In this document: positions 45,846-55,725 of the stretch, piece after piece
How the letters are laid out: each line of letters starts with the position of its first letter
Numbering within the stretch: position 1 is the first letter of the stretch
DNA from: Methanomethylovorans sp. PtaU1.Bin093
GTDB taxonomy: Archaea; Halobacteriota; Methanosarcinia; Methanosarcinales; Methanosarcinaceae
Reading direction: 5' to 3'
DNA: 64,000 nucleotides
Assembly: GCF_002067275.1 (NCBI RefSeq)
Contig: NZ_MVQX01000013.1
Location: 62,001 to 126,000, forward strand
Program-made: the position numbers and the translations under genes
Notes under the pieces: model-generated
The model's input: the letters and a program-made list of their open reading frames with translations, nothing else
Database searches by the model: none
What the model was told of the DNA's origin: nothing

Positions 45846-47380
45846 GCTCATTGGTCCATCACTTTCCGATCCTGCTGATAGCAATACCCATACTTGTTGC
45901 AGCTTTGACTATGATGTTGCGCTCAAAACCAAAGTTGCAGGCAGGATTGAGTGTGCTTGCCTCCTTTTCACTCGTATTGATTAGTTCCATGTTACTGATG
46001 CAGGTGTGGAATTCAGGGATACAGGTCTATGAGGTAGGAGAATGGGGAAAATATGGTATCATGCTAGTAGCAGATCTGCTCAGTGCAGGTATTGTGATGC
46101 TGAGCTCAGGTGTGTCTTTCCTTTCGCTCATATATTCCCTGGATTACATTGAGAAGCGTTCACTATCCACATATCATCCCCTGTTCAACCTGCTGGTGGC
46201 GGGCCTGCATGGCTCCTTCCTCACGGGAGATATATTCAATCTCTTCGTGTTCTTTGAAGTGCTCTTACTTTCATCATGTGGTCTGGTAGTGGCACTCGAA
46301 AAGGATGGAGTTACAAAAAGTTCGGACAAGCTGGAGGCGACGTTCAAATACCTTGTTTTGAACATGCTGGGCTCTATTCTTATGCTGATAGCTGTTTCTG
46401 CACTGTATGCTACTACAGGGACCCTGAACATGGCGGATATCTCTGTGAAGCTCAGTGCCATGCAGGCTGCAGGCACGCTTCCCTGGCATGTGTTTGCTAT
46501 TGGCCTTATGTTCATCGTGATCTTTGGTAACAAAGCGGCCATATTCCCATTACATTACTGGCTTCCGGATGTGCATCCGACTGCTCCTTCTCCCATAAGT
46601 GCCATGCTGAGTGGTGTACTTATAAAGGTGGGTGTTTATGGTATGCTCAGGGTATTTTTCTTCATATTCACGGACGTACTGGGCATGTTCCAGCCCATTA
46701 TCATAGTGCTTGCATTGTTCACAATAGGTATAGGGGCTGCATCGGCAGTTGCCCAGACAGATGTAAAAAGGTTGCTTGCTTATTCCAGTGTGAGCCAGAT
46801 AGGCTATGTATTCCTGGGTATTGGTTTTGGAAGTCTGGGAGCTGTTGCAGCATCCCTCGTGTATTTGGTCAATCATGCAATTGCAAAGTCACTATTGTTC
46901 CTTACTTCAGGTGGCATCATACATCATGCAGGAACACGTGATATGAACAAGATGGGAGGGATGGTGAACAGTTCTCCTTTCATGGCCGTTGCTTTCCTTA
47001 TAGGCGCCATGTCCATAGCAGGACTGCCTCCGATGGGTGGTTTCATTTCAAAGTTCGTTCTCTTTGATGCCGGTATTATAGGAAAATATTACACAGAAAT
47101 ATCTATTGCCCTTTTGTTTGCTATATTTTCCCTTTTCTACATGTTCAGGGCATGGCTGCTCATGTTCTGGGGTGAAAAAAGAGATGTAAAAGCACATGGA
47201 GAATACTCAGAACATGGTTCTTCACCCATGATATACTTACCAATTGCTTTCCTGGCCCTTATGGTGCTGGCTTTGGGTGTGTATTCTGAACCATTACTGT
47301 CCCTGGCCCAGGCAACAGCAGCGCAGATACTTGATCCGCAGGCTTACATAGACGCCGTCCTGACGAGGGTGGTAAGATGA
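45842..47380 (+). CDS. mrpD: Mrp antiporter subunit D
   Basis: A 512-residue NuoM/N-like antiporter subunit. It has FVFFEVLLLSSCGLVVALEK with its conserved Glu, GNKAAIFPLHYWLPDVHPTA and LLAYSSVSQIGYVFLGIG, where the Lys and His residues form the proton path in this superfamily. The ATG at 45842 overlaps the mrpC stop; a GTG two codons earlier (45836) is in frame. Confidence 0.95.
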   Translation: MSSLVHHFPILLIAIPILVAALTMMLRSKPKLQAGLSVLASFSLVLISSMLLMQVWNSGIQVYEVGEWGKYGIMLVADLLSAGIVMLSSGVSFLSLIYSLDYIEKRSLSTYHPLFNLLVAGLHGSFLTGDIFNLFVFFEVLLLSSCGLVVALEKDGVTKSSDKLEATFKYLVLNMLGSILMLIAVSALYATTGTLNMADISVKLSAMQAAGTLPWHVFAIGLMFIVIFGNKAAIFPLHYWLPDVHPTAPSPISAMLSGVLIKVGVYGMLRVFFFIFTDVLGMFQPIIIVLALFTIGIGAASAVAQTDVKRLLAYSSVSQIGYVFLGIGFGSLGAVAASLVYLVNHAIAKSLLFLTSGGIIHHAGTRDMNKMGGMVNSSPFMAVAFLIGAMSIAGLPPMGGFISKFVLFDAGIIGKYYTEISIALLFAIFSLFYMFRAWLLMFWGEKRDVKAHGEYSEHGSSPMIYLPIAFLALMVLALGVYSEPLLSLAQATAAQILDPQAYIDAVLTRVVR

Positions 47381-47871
47381 AACGATATATTCCCCTGGCA
47401 GCTATATTTGGAGTCATATGGTGCTTTGTGCATGGTACTTTCAGCCTGAATAGTTTTATATTCGGCCTACTTCTTGGCCTGTTGACCATAAGACCATTCA
47501 GGTTCCTTTACAGACCAGAAACGAACTTCAGGTTGTTCTCTCCGTCAAACCGTATAATTTCAATTATAAGGTATTTCATGGTGCTTATAAAGGAGATCAT
47601 CAAGGCCAACATTGTAGTGGCCAAGATAGTGACAAGACCGAAGATAAATATTAATCCCGGGATCATTGCCGTACCCATCAGATGCAAGACCGATCTGGGT
47701 ATTACGGGGATCGCAAATACCATTACTCTTACCCCGGGTACCATCACGGTGGATATATCAGATGACCATTCAGTGCTCTATGTGCATTGTATCGATGCAT
47801 CCGATCCTGCAGCAGTATGCGCATCTATACGTGATGATCTTGAAAAATATGTACTGGAGGCTTTCGAATGA
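47377..47871 (+). CDS. mrpE: Mrp antiporter subunit E
   Basis: A 164-residue subunit with two to three N-terminal helices and a C-terminal soluble domain having the conserved NTITLTPGTITVDISDD. It stabilises the Mrp complex. Four-base overlaps on both sides. Confidence 0.95.
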   Translation: MKRYIPLAAIFGVIWCFVHGTFSLNSFIFGLLLGLLTIRPFRFLYRPETNFRLFSPSNRIISIIRYFMVLIKEIIKANIVVAKIVTRPKININPGIIAVPIRCKTDLGITGIANTITLTPGTITVDISDDHSVLYVHCIDASDPAAVCASIRDDLEKYVLEAFE

Positions 47872-48131
47872 TTAGTTTACTGGATTTTTCGCTGATATTC
47901 ATGGTCCTGGCATTTATACCATGTATATATCGTGTTATCATGGGCCCCACTATCCCCGACAGGGTAGTGGCCCTGGATGCCATGACAACTGTGATCATAG
48001 TGATGCTCGGAGCATATTCATACGATAAAGGTTCTGCCTTCTTCATGGATGTGGCGCTGGTGCTGGCAGTGATCTCTTTCGTGGGTACTGTGACCATTTC
48101 AAAATACCTTGATGAAGGGGTGGTGTTGTGA
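47868..48131 (+). CDS. mrpF: Mrp antiporter subunit F
   Basis: An 87-residue subunit with three membrane helices. YRVIMGPTIPDRVVALDAMT is the signature. Overlaps mrpE and mrpG by four bases. Confidence 0.95.
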   Translation: MISLLDFSLIFMVLAFIPCIYRVIMGPTIPDRVVALDAMTTVIIVMLGAYSYDKGSAFFMDVALVLAVISFVGTVTISKYLDEGVVL

Positions 48132-48493
48132 GCGAAGTAAGTATATTCAGCATGATCATGAACCTCCTGAGCGATATAGTGCTGTTAATAGGCTTGACCT
48201 TCGTGTTCCTTGGCATGCTGGGTCTTATACGCTTGCCGGATGTGTACAACCGTCTGCATACAACTGCCAAGATAGGTACAGTTGGAGCCTTCGGTGTAAT
48301 GTTGAGCATTCTCATGAGAGCTGGTTTCACACCTATAGGCGTCAAAGCTATAGCCGTGGGTCTGTTCTTACTTCTTACTGCCCCTATAGCAGCTCACATG
48401 ATCACAAGGGCAGCTCACAGGCATGGAGTAGGTCTGTGCAAAGAATCAGTAATAGATGAGTACGGAAAAGCATGCGAGAGGTGTAAAAAATAA
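48128..48493 (+). CDS. mrpG: Mrp antiporter subunit G
   Basis: A 121-residue subunit with three helices; GTVGAFGVMLSILMRAG and LGMLGLIRLPDVYNRLHTTA are family blocks. It begins with GTG and ends the operon. The C-terminal tail has two cysteines (ACERCKK) and extends a little past the usual family end. In related methanogens the Mrp complex exchanges Na+ for H+ to match the ATP synthase. Confidence 0.94.
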   Translation: MSEVSIFSMIMNLLSDIVLLIGLTFVFLGMLGLIRLPDVYNRLHTTAKIGTVGAFGVMLSILMRAGFTPIGVKAIAVGLFLLLTAPIAAHMITRAAHRHGVGLCKESVIDEYGKACERCKK

Positions 48494-48992
48494 GCACCTC
48501 TTTGCCTTTAGTCATTGCTTAAGTTATCCTTTTGATCACCCCTCCAAAGAATATGCACATTTGATGGGATATTTACATCATTCATCATGATAATTGATCT
48601 TGAGCCGGATCACAACAGAATATAAAATAAAGTTCATTTAACTGGCCACACCGGTTTAGAACCCCCTGCATTAGGATCATGTGAGCGGGTTGGGGAGTGG
48701 GGGTTAGTGTGGGAGTGGGGTTAAAAATGTTGTACCCGCTCACTTGCCCTTTGATATGAATTAATGATATATATACTTTCTCTTTGCAGAAAACTATTCA
48801 TTTTACCGTACACTTTGCGCTCTAAAACGAAAAATCAGTTTCCACAATAATTCTTAAGTTACATGCTAATGATCTAACACAATGCTTATTTGATAACCTT
48901 TCCTATATCATGCGATGGGCACGATGCCATACCTCAGTGGTACTTGTATTATCCATTATTTTTATCGTTCATTATATGAAGGGAAGACAGGC
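48494..48992. other. Long intergenic region before the RuBisCO-like gene
   Basis: A 499-base gap with no supported gene. AATATAAAATAA (48619-48630) and ATGATATATATAC (48764-48775) are two TATA boxes, so either an RNA from about 48650 or only the later RLP transcript may be made. The most unusual part is the G-rich hairpin at 48681-48743, listed separately. The stretch from 48915 to 48992 is in frame with the RLP gene but looks unlike the family's N-terminus. Confidence 0.55.
48681..48743 (+). repeat. Perfect 10-bp inverted repeat enclosing a G-quadruplex motif
   Basis: GTGAGCGGGT (48681-48690) pairs exactly with ACCCGCTCAC (48734-48743). The 43-base loop has four runs of G: GGGG (48692-48695), GGGGG (48699-48703), GGG (48711-48713) and GGGG (48717-48720), which meet the G-quadruplex rule, and contains two near copies of GGGAGTGGGGTTA. 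It lies between two TATA boxes, so it may be part of a small RNA, a leader or a transcription barrier. Confidence 0.75.
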
Positions 48993-50273
48993 ATGTTGAA
49001 AGAGTACATTGATATTGGATATATTCCGGAAGAAACTGATCTTGTATGTGAGTATCAGCTGGAAACAGCGTCCGGAATCAGTTTTGAGGAAGCGTGCAGC
49101 CATCTGGCTGGAGAATGCTCCTTTGGTATATGGAACGACATTTCTCTCTTAAGCCCAAAAATGGCAGAGAAGTTAAAACCTCACGTGTTCTACATTGATA
49201 AAAAAAAGCATACTGTAAGAATTTCCTATCCACAGGACCTTTTCGAATTTTGCTCTGTAGCCCAGATCATCATTACTGTTGCAGGCAGAATGCTGGATCA
49301 TAAAATGATGAGCAGGCTCAAGCTTCATGACATAACTTTTCCGACAGATCCGCTGAGTGAACTATGGGGACCTAAGTATGGTATGGGAGGAATAAGGGAA
49401 CTCACCGGTGTCTATGACCGTCCTTTAGTGAGCGCTACGGTAAAGCCAAAGGTGGGACTTGATCCGGCAACACATGCAAAGGTAGCATATAATTCTTTTG
49501 TCGGAGGATGTGACCTGGTGAAGGACGATGAGAACCTGACAGATCAGAAGTTTAACAGGTTCGAAAAACGTGCTGAACTCACATTCAAGGCCCGGGACGA
49601 TGCAGAAGAGGAAACAGGTGAGCGAAGGATGTATATGTGCAATATCACTGCTCCCACATGTGAAGAGATAATACGGAGAGCAAATTTTATAAGCAATATA
49701 GGTGGCCATTATGTAATGATCGACACGGTCCCCACTGGATGGAGCTCTCTGCAAACACTGCGCGATGTCACTGAAGAACTTGGACTTGTGATACATGCTC
49801 ATATTATGGGCCATACTGCCTTTACCCGTCTGGAAGAACACGGTATCAGCCTGTATCTTATGACAAAGCTTGCGCGTCTTGTAGGACTTGATCAGTTGCA
49901 CATCGGTACTATTGATAACAGATTTCATGAAAATACAAAAGAATTAATGGCACTGTATGATTGCTGCATAATGGACAGATCAAAAGGAAATGAAAAAATG
50001 CATATCCTTCCTCAGAACTGGGATGGGATAAAGGCCATGTTCCCTGTTGTTTCAGCTGGGTCAGGAGTTTCATCGATACCAGAACTTATGAATATCTTCG
50101 GCAAAGATGTTATTATGGACTGTAGCATTGGTATGCATTCACATCCAATGGGCACCTCTGCCGGCGCAAAAGCCTGCCGACAGGCTATTGATGCGACACT
50201 TTCCGGTATATCTCTGGAAGAATACGGAAAGAACCATGCAGAACTGCAAACTGCCTTGAAAAATGGCATTTAA
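48993..50273 (+). CDS. RuBisCO-like protein (form IV type) with changed active site
   Basis: A 426-residue member of the RuBisCO large-chain superfamily, starting MLKEYIDIGYIPEETDLV, which aligns with form III N-termini. The lysine for carbamylation and the metal ligands are kept in GGCDLVKDDENL (Lys, Asp, Glu), as are KPKVGLDP (first catalytic lysine) and HAHIMGHTAFTR (two His). But Arg after the first His is Ile, the loop 6 Lys is missing (HIGTIDNRFHEN), the N-terminal Asn that follows AG is Arg (TVAGRMLD), and the phosphate-binding GGG of the last strand is SIG (MDCSIGMHSHP). True carboxylases need these residues, so it is probably a RuBisCO-like protein acting as an enolase or isomerase on another substrate. 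It is followed by a Sua5 gene 14 bases on. Confidence 0.87.
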   Translation: MLKEYIDIGYIPEETDLVCEYQLETASGISFEEACSHLAGECSFGIWNDISLLSPKMAEKLKPHVFYIDKKKHTVRISYPQDLFEFCSVAQIIITVAGRMLDHKMMSRLKLHDITFPTDPLSELWGPKYGMGGIRELTGVYDRPLVSATVKPKVGLDPATHAKVAYNSFVGGCDLVKDDENLTDQKFNRFEKRAELTFKARDDAEEETGERRMYMCNITAPTCEEIIRRANFISNIGGHYVMIDTVPTGWSSLQTLRDVTEELGLVIHAHIMGHTAFTRLEEHGISLYLMTKLARLVGLDQLHIGTIDNRFHENTKELMALYDCCIMDRSKGNEKMHILPQNWDGIKAMFPVVSAGSGVSSIPELMNIFGKDVIMDCSIGMHSHPMGTSAGAKACRQAIDATLSGISLEEYGKNHAELQTALKNGI

Positions 50274-50287
50274 TAATATGATGAGCA

Positions 50288-51337
50288 ATGAGCAAACAAA
50301 CAAAAGTATTCAAAGTGACTCCAAATAACTTATCAAAAATTATCAGGGAGTGTGCAGAAATTATTCAGAGGGGTGGCACTGTTGCCATCCCTACGGAAAC
50401 AGTATATGGACTGGCGGCCAATGCGCTTGATCCAATAGCTGTTAACAGGATATTCCACGCAAAAGGCCGCCCTGCAGACAATCCGCTTATCGTGCATGTG
50501 GCATCCATAGAGCAATTGGAGCAATTGGTGTCAGAGATCCCTCCCAAGGCTTTATCTCTTATCGAGATCTTCTGGCCAGGGCCACTGACACTTATCCTCA
50601 AAAGGACCCGTATTGTTCCAGATATCACTACAGGCGGGCTGAACACGGTTGCTGTAAGGATGCCTGCCGACATAATAGCACAGGAACTGATACGCTCATC
50701 CGGTAAACCCCTTGCTGCACCCAGTGCTAACATTTCAGGCAGGCCAAGTCCGACCACTGCGTTCCATGTGCTCCATGACCTGGAAGGAAAGATCGATGCA
50801 GTAATAGATGCAGGAAATACATGTATAGGAGTGGAATCCACAGTTATCGATATGAGCGGAGAAAAACCTGCTGTTTTAAGACCTGGCTATATATCCGCAA
50901 CACAAATCGAAGAGGTTATAGGAGAAGTAGAGATCGGCTACAGCGACCATGTGACAGAAACAGAGGGTGTTGTAAGGTCACCTGGTATGAAATATACTCA
51001 TTATTCTCCCAGTGCTACCGTGCTGCTTCTGGAAGGATCGCATGATCTTGTTTTGGATAAGATCCGTGAAATGTATGCAGATTTTACGTGCAGGGGAGCA
51101 AGAGTGGGCTTGCTTGTCACGAGCAGTGATCTTTTTTCCCTGACGAACGATATGGTCTATCTTGGAAGAAAAGATGAACCTGAAGAAGTAGCCAGAAACC
51201 TGTTCCTAGGTTTGCGTTCTTTGGATGAGAGGGGAGTTAACATCATACTTGCAGACGGCTCTTTCACTCACGAAGGTGTAGGTGCGGCTGTGATGAACAG
51301 GCTAAGGAAAGCCTCGGAAATGATAATCAAAGTATAG
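50288..51337 (+). CDS. sua5: Threonylcarbamoyl-AMP synthase, Sua5 type
   Basis: A 349-residue YrdC/Sua5 enzyme that makes threonylcarbamoyl-AMP for tRNA t6A modification at A37. The YrdC domain has RGGTVAIPTETVYGLAANAL, KGRPADNPLIVHV and SANISGRPSPTTA; the C-terminal Sua5 domain begins near RSPGMKYTHYSPSATVLLLE. Co-oriented with the RuBisCO-like gene, but no functional link is known. Confidence 0.94.
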   Translation: MSKQTKVFKVTPNNLSKIIRECAEIIQRGGTVAIPTETVYGLAANALDPIAVNRIFHAKGRPADNPLIVHVASIEQLEQLVSEIPPKALSLIEIFWPGPLTLILKRTRIVPDITTGGLNTVAVRMPADIIAQELIRSSGKPLAAPSANISGRPSPTTAFHVLHDLEGKIDAVIDAGNTCIGVESTVIDMSGEKPAVLRPGYISATQIEEVIGEVEIGYSDHVTETEGVVRSPGMKYTHYSPSATVLLLEGSHDLVLDKIREMYADFTCRGARVGLLVTSSDLFSLTNDMVYLGRKDEPEEVARNLFLGLRSLDERGVNIILADGSFTHEGVGAAVMNRLRKASEMIIKV

Positions 51338-51345
51338 GTGTATTT

Positions 51346-51579
51346 ATGAAGGGATATAAAAAGGACCAATTAAAGGCAAAACAGCGATACATTGCGATAC
51401 TGAAAACAAATAAGCAGCTTGCCAGGATAAATGTCATTATCCTGTCCCTTGGCCTGGCATTATCATATCTGGGAAAAGACACAATAGGGACACCCTTACT
51501 TTGGACAGGGATCATCATTTTCCTCTATACGATGTCGTCTAACTTCATGGCCCGCCGTTCACTGAAGAATTTGAAATGA
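51346..51579 (+). CDS. Small membrane protein, unknown
   Basis: A 77-residue protein with a basic N-terminal segment (MKGYKKDQLKAKQRYIAILK) and two helices: RINVIILSLGLALSYLG and PLLWTGIIIFLYTMSSNF. AGGTG precedes the ATG, eight bases after sua5, so it is probably in the same transcript. No family recognised. Confidence 0.7.
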   Translation: MKGYKKDQLKAKQRYIAILKTNKQLARINVIILSLGLALSYLGKDTIGTPLLWTGIIIFLYTMSSNFMARRSLKNLK

Positions 51580-51605
51580 AACAGTATGGGGAAAAAATAA
51601 GATCT

Positions 51606-52067
51606 TCAGATAAAGCCTACTGTCTTAAAAAGCTTGGATGCCAAATCCGCAACTACGAATTTGGCACTGCTGACAATGCCTACCGGATCAATGGTAAGGG
51701 TTCCGTTCGAACGGGCTCCTTCATACACAGAAAGCGGATCTGTTGTATTTATAAGGCTTCGGACCGTAGCTTCATCAGTGGCTATTATTACAGTAGGATC
51801 GTAATCCTCTACATCCTCTACCTTTTCAAATTCGGCCACTCTGCCGTTCTCTGTGACCAGCCATACATTCAGCTCACCTCCATCGTTCATCATAATGCCT
51901 GCCAGGATCTCTTCGTTACCCAGGAGTATTTGTATGGAACTTGGAAGTTCTTCGTAGTACGCATTGTACTCCGTAACAGCTCTATCCAGGTCATTGAAAA
52001 GTTCTGCACTGGCAGTATTCATTGTGATGAAGAACAGGATAATTAACATGCATAAGGTCTTTTTCAT
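51606..52067 (-). CDS. Secreted hypothetical protein
   Basis: A 153-residue protein with a Sec-type signal peptide (MKKTLCMLIILFFITMNTAS, cleavage likely after ASA-E), then an acidic soluble domain containing EILAGIMMNDGGELNVWLVT and DPTVIIATDEATVRSLI. Something like an SCP2-type fold is possible but not shown. Convergent with the small membrane protein; AGAGGTTTGGT precedes the ATG. Confidence 0.7.
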   Translation of the reverse strand: MKKTLCMLIILFFITMNTASAELFNDLDRAVTEYNAYYEELPSSIQILLGNEEILAGIMMNDGGELNVWLVTENGRVAEFEKVEDVEDYDPTVIIATDEATVRSLINTTDPLSVYEGARSNGTLTIDPVGIVSSAKFVVADLASKLFKTVGFI

Positions 52068-52295
52068 ACCAAACCTCTTTTTTGTTCTTAGGATAGGAGT
52101 TTTTCCGTATACCTTGTTTTAATTTTTCTGCTATATAACCTTGTTCGTCTTATAAAGAACAATCTCGGACCCTTTCAGGAATATGCAGAATATACTTGGC
52201 TACAGATTGCTTTTTATATCGTAGTGTGATTAAGAGTATTGCTGTAAACTATCCTTATCATTTTGCTTTACATGCACAATTTGAGGTTTTCCGGA

Positions 52296-55200
52296 ATGGG
52301 AGAGATAATTGCAAGTGACTCTATGTGGGAGTACTTCCGCTGGCTTGATGCAAGGCTGAAACAAGAGATGGACATAGCCAACGAAGCCAGAAAAAGGGGT
52401 CGTGATCCAAAACCCTTTGTAGAGATACCGCTTGCCAAAGATCTGGCTGACCGGGTAGAGAACCTCATCGGTGTACAGGGCGTAGCTCAACATATCAGGG
52501 AACTTGAAACAACCATGTCCCGTGAGGAAGCTGCCCTTGCCCTTGGCAGGGATGTGGCTGTGGGTACTGTCGGAAATTTCGATGACCGGAAAAAAGCCAT
52601 AGAAGCTGCTATCCGTGTATCTATGGCAATGCTTACAGAAGGTGTGGTGGCAGCACCCATTGAAGGTATTGACAGGGTCGACCTTGGAAAGAATGATGAT
52701 GGTACGGAGTATATCCGCATCCTGTATGCCGGTCCCATACGTAGTGCAGGTGGCACTGCCCAGGCCCTTTCTGTGCTCGTGGGAGATTACGTGCGCAGAG
52801 GAATAGGCATCGATCGATATAAACCGCGTAAGGAAGAAGTGGAAAGGTATGTGGAGGAGATACTGCTTTACAGAAGGGTGGCAAATCTGCAGTACACGCC
52901 TTCCGAATCCGAGATCAAGCTGATAGTAGAGAACTGCCCCATCTGCATAGACGGTGAACCCACTGAAGAGGAGGAAGTGGAAGGTCACAGGAACCTAGAG
53001 AGAATAGAGACGAACCGTATAAGAGGTGGTATGGCACTTGTACTGGCCGAAGGTCTTGCTCTGAAAGCCCCAAAGGTTCTGAAACATGTAAAAAAGCTAC
53101 AGATGGACGGATGGGACTGGCTGGAAACCCTCATAGCAGGTACAAAGAGCAGTGGAAGTGAAGAGGAGCAAACTGCGGGTGTAAAGCCCAAGGATAAATA
53201 CCTGAGAGATCTTATAGCCGGAAGACCGGTCTTCTCCCATCCTTCAAGGCCCGGAGGGTTCAGGCTAAGGTATGGCAGGTCCCGTAATACTTCTTTTGCC
53301 GCAGCTGGCATCAATCCGGCCAGCATGGTGATCCTGGATGATTTCATTGCTCCGGGCACTCAGCTTAAAGTGGAAAGGCCTGGTAAAGCTGCAGGCATGG
53401 CTCCTGTGGATTCCATAGAAGGCCCTACAGTAAGGCTAAGGTCCGGTGATGTTGTCAGGATCGATGATGCAGAGGAAGCTCGTAGGCTGCACCCGGAAGT
53501 TGGATATATCATAGATATCGGGGAGATCCTGATCAATTATGGTGACTTCCTTGAGAACAATCATGTATTGGTCCCTTCATCATATTGCTTTGAATGGTGG
53601 ATACAGGAATACTCTTTTGCCACCGGTGAAGATGGGTCAGCTAAGCCTGAACTTAAGCATCCTTCCCAGGAACTTGCCCTGGAGATATGTGAGAAGCATA
53701 ATGTTCCTCTTCATCCGGATTTTACTTATCTGTGGCATGATATAACGACAAATGATCTTATAAGACTGGCAGAGTTCATCGAGGAACATGGGTCTTTGGA
53801 CGAAAAGCACTCGGTATTATCGTTGCCTCGGAAATTAAGTGCTGATAGCGGTATCAAGATACTGCTTGAAAACATGTTGGTGTTGCATAAAGTATCTGGC
53901 GACAATATATTGATCTTGCAGCCTCTTCCGCTGCTCAGATGTCTGGGCATAGGAACGGACCTTCACAGAAATTGGACAGATATTGATGCAGAAACCGGTC
54001 TTGACGCAGTCAACAAGGTCAGTGGACTGCTCGTAAGGGCGCGTGCCCCTTCAAGGATAGGAGCACGCATGGGAAGACCTGAAAAATCAGATCGAAGAAT
54101 GATGTCACCTGCACCTCATGCACTGTTCCCTATAGGTGAAACGGGTGGAAATACCCGCAAACTTGAAGACGCTGCCAGTTACAAAGAATCTGTAAATGGC
54201 AAAGTCGGGCTTATAAAAGTGGAGATCGGCTCACGGATATGTCCTGCATGTGGAATGGAATCATACGAGTTCAGATGTGAATGTGGAGAATTCACCATTC
54301 CTAAGCTATCCTGTCCGAGATGTGGCCTTTCGGTCAACAAGGAAACGTGCCCCAAATGTGGTGTGAACACTACATGTGCCCGCATGCAGAGCCTTGATTT
54401 CAAGAACATATATCAGCGGGCCTTTGAGAAGCTGGGTGAACGTGAATCGAACCTGGATGCCATCAAAGGTGTCAAAAGGATGATGTCACGCAACATGACC
54501 CCTGAACCACTTGAAAAAGGCATTTTGCGTGCCAAGCATGAACTGTATACCTTCAAGGACGGCACCGTACGGTATGACATGTCGGATATACCTCTTACAC
54601 ATATAAGAGCCGATGAGCTGGGCATACAAGTAGGAAAACTGCTGGAAATAGGTTATTCCGAAGACATTTATGGAAAGCCTCTCACCAGCGGGAATCAGGT
54701 GGTGTGCCTTAAAGTTCAGGATATCGTCGTTTCATACGACTGTGCTACATATCTTTTAAAAACTACACGATATATAGATGATCTTTTATCCCGGTATTAT
54801 CATCTTGAGCCTTATTACAATGCTCAGGGCATCGAGGATCTTGTGGGAACGCTTGTAATGGGTCTTGCACCTCACACATCGGCGGGTGTGCTGGGAAGGC
54901 TTGTAGGTTTCACCAGAGCAGCGGTGGGTTATGCTCATCCTTTTTTCCACGCTGCCAAACGGCGCAACTGTGACGGCGATGAAGATTGCGTAATGCTGCT
55001 TATGGACGGGCTTATCAATTTCTCAAGAGAATACCTGCCGGACAGAAGGGGGGGGAAAATGGATGCACCCCTTGTGCTTACCACTCGCCTGGACCCGAGC
55101 GAGGTGGATAAGGAAGCTCACAATATAGATGTGTGTGCATATTATCCACTTGAGTTCTACGAAGCTACACTAAAGTACACGAACCCAAAGGAACTTGAAA

Positions 55201-55721
55201 GTAAAATGGACCTTGTGAGCAGCCGACTGGGTACTCCCCTGCAGTATGATCACTTCATGTTCACCCATGATACTTCTGATATAGCACGAGGTCCCCCTGT
55301 CAGTGCTTACAAGACCCTTGGCAGCATGGTGGAAAAAATGGATGCTCAGCTTGCTCTGGCAGATAAGATCAGGGCTGTTGATGCTTCGGATGTTGCTGAA
55401 AGGGTTCTGGTCTCGCACTTCCTGCCGGACCTGTTCGGCAACCTGAGGGCATTCTCTAGGCAGAGCACGCGTTGTATCAAATGTGATGAGAAGTTCCGCA
55501 GACCTCCTCTTACAGGCGTATGCCCTAAATGCGGAGGTCGTGTAATATTAACAGTGCATGAAGGCTCTGTAAAGAAATATCTGGAAGTGTCAAGAAAGGT
55601 AGCTGCCGATTACAATGTTTCGGCTTATACAAAACAGCGTATTGAACTTATAGGGCTTGATATCAAGTCCCTTTTTGACAATGATAGATCAAAGCAGACA
55701 GGCCTTTCAGAGTTCATGTGA
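52296..55721 (+). CDS. polC: DNA polymerase D large subunit DP2
   Basis: The 1141-residue catalytic subunit of the euryarchaeal replicative polymerase PolD. The N-terminal region has [20 protein letters not shown] and [15 protein letters not shown]; zinc-binding clusters occur as CPICI, a large C-rich region beginning [18 protein letters not shown], and near the end [20 protein letters not shown]. The polymerase aspartates are in [20 protein letters not shown]. No intein is present. The ATG at 52296 ([14 protein letters not shown]) gives the family N-terminus; an ATG at 52263 is an alternative. The small subunit is not in the window. Confidence 0.97.
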   Translation: MGEIIASDSMWEYFRWLDARLKQEMDIANEARKRGRDPKPFVEIPLAKDLADRVENLIGVQGVAQHIRELETTMSREEAALALGRDVAVGTVGNFDDRKKAIEAAIRVSMAMLTEGVVAAPIEGIDRVDLGKNDDGTEYIRILYAGPIRSAGGTAQALSVLVGDYVRRGIGIDRYKPRKEEVERYVEEILLYRRVANLQYTPSESEIKLIVENCPICIDGEPTEEEEVEGHRNLERIETNRIRGGMALVLAEGLALKAPKVLKHVKKLQMDGWDWLETLIAGTKSSGSEEEQTAGVKPKDKYLRDLIAGRPVFSHPSRPGGFRLRYGRSRNTSFAAAGINPASMVILDDFIAPGTQLKVERPGKAAGMAPVDSIEGPTVRLRSGDVVRIDDAEEARRLHPEVGYIIDIGEILINYGDFLENNHVLVPSSYCFEWWIQEYSFATGEDGSAKPELKHPSQELALEICEKHNVPLHPDFTYLWHDITTNDLIRLAEFIEEHGSLDEKHSVLSLPRKLSADSGIKILLENMLVLHKVSGDNILILQPLPLLRCLGIGTDLHRNWTDIDAETGLDAVNKVSGLLVRARAPSRIGARMGRPEKSDRRMMSPAPHALFPIGETGGNTRKLEDAASYKESVNGKVGLIKVEIGSRICPACGMESYEFRCECGEFTIPKLSCPRCGLSVNKETCPKCGVNTTCARMQSLDFKNIYQRAFEKLGERESNLDAIKGVKRMMSRNMTPEPLEKGILRAKHELYTFKDGTVRYDMSDIPLTHIRADELGIQVGKLLEIGYSEDIYGKPLTSGNQVVCLKVQDIVVSYDCATYLLKTTRYIDDLLSRYYHLEPYYNAQGIEDLVGTLVMGLAPHTSAGVLGRLVGFTRAAVGYAHPFFHAAKRRNCDGDEDCVMLLMDGLINFSREYLPDRRGGKMDAPLVLTTRLDPSEVDKEAHNIDVCAYYPLEFYEATLKYTNPKELESKMDLVSSRLGTPLQYDHFMFTHDTSDIARGPPVSAYKTLGSMVEKMDAQLALADKIRAVDASDVAERVLVSHFLPDLFGNLRAFSRQSTRCIKCDEKFRRPPLTGVCPKCGGRVILTVHEGSVKKYLEVSRKVAADYNVSAYTKQRIELIGLDIKSLFDNDRSKQTGLSEFM

Positions 55722-55725
55722 TGGA

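Noticed and set aside
48915..48992. Longer N-terminus for the RuBisCO-like protein
   Set aside because: The 26 extra residues do not resemble the family, while MLKEYIDIGY at 48993 aligns with form III starts and has GAAGGGA upstream.
51576..52046. A 156-residue plus-strand frame
   Set aside because: It is antisense to a minus-strand gene that has a proper signal peptide and ribosome binding site; the plus frame is Cys/Tyr-rich and lacks a plausible fold.
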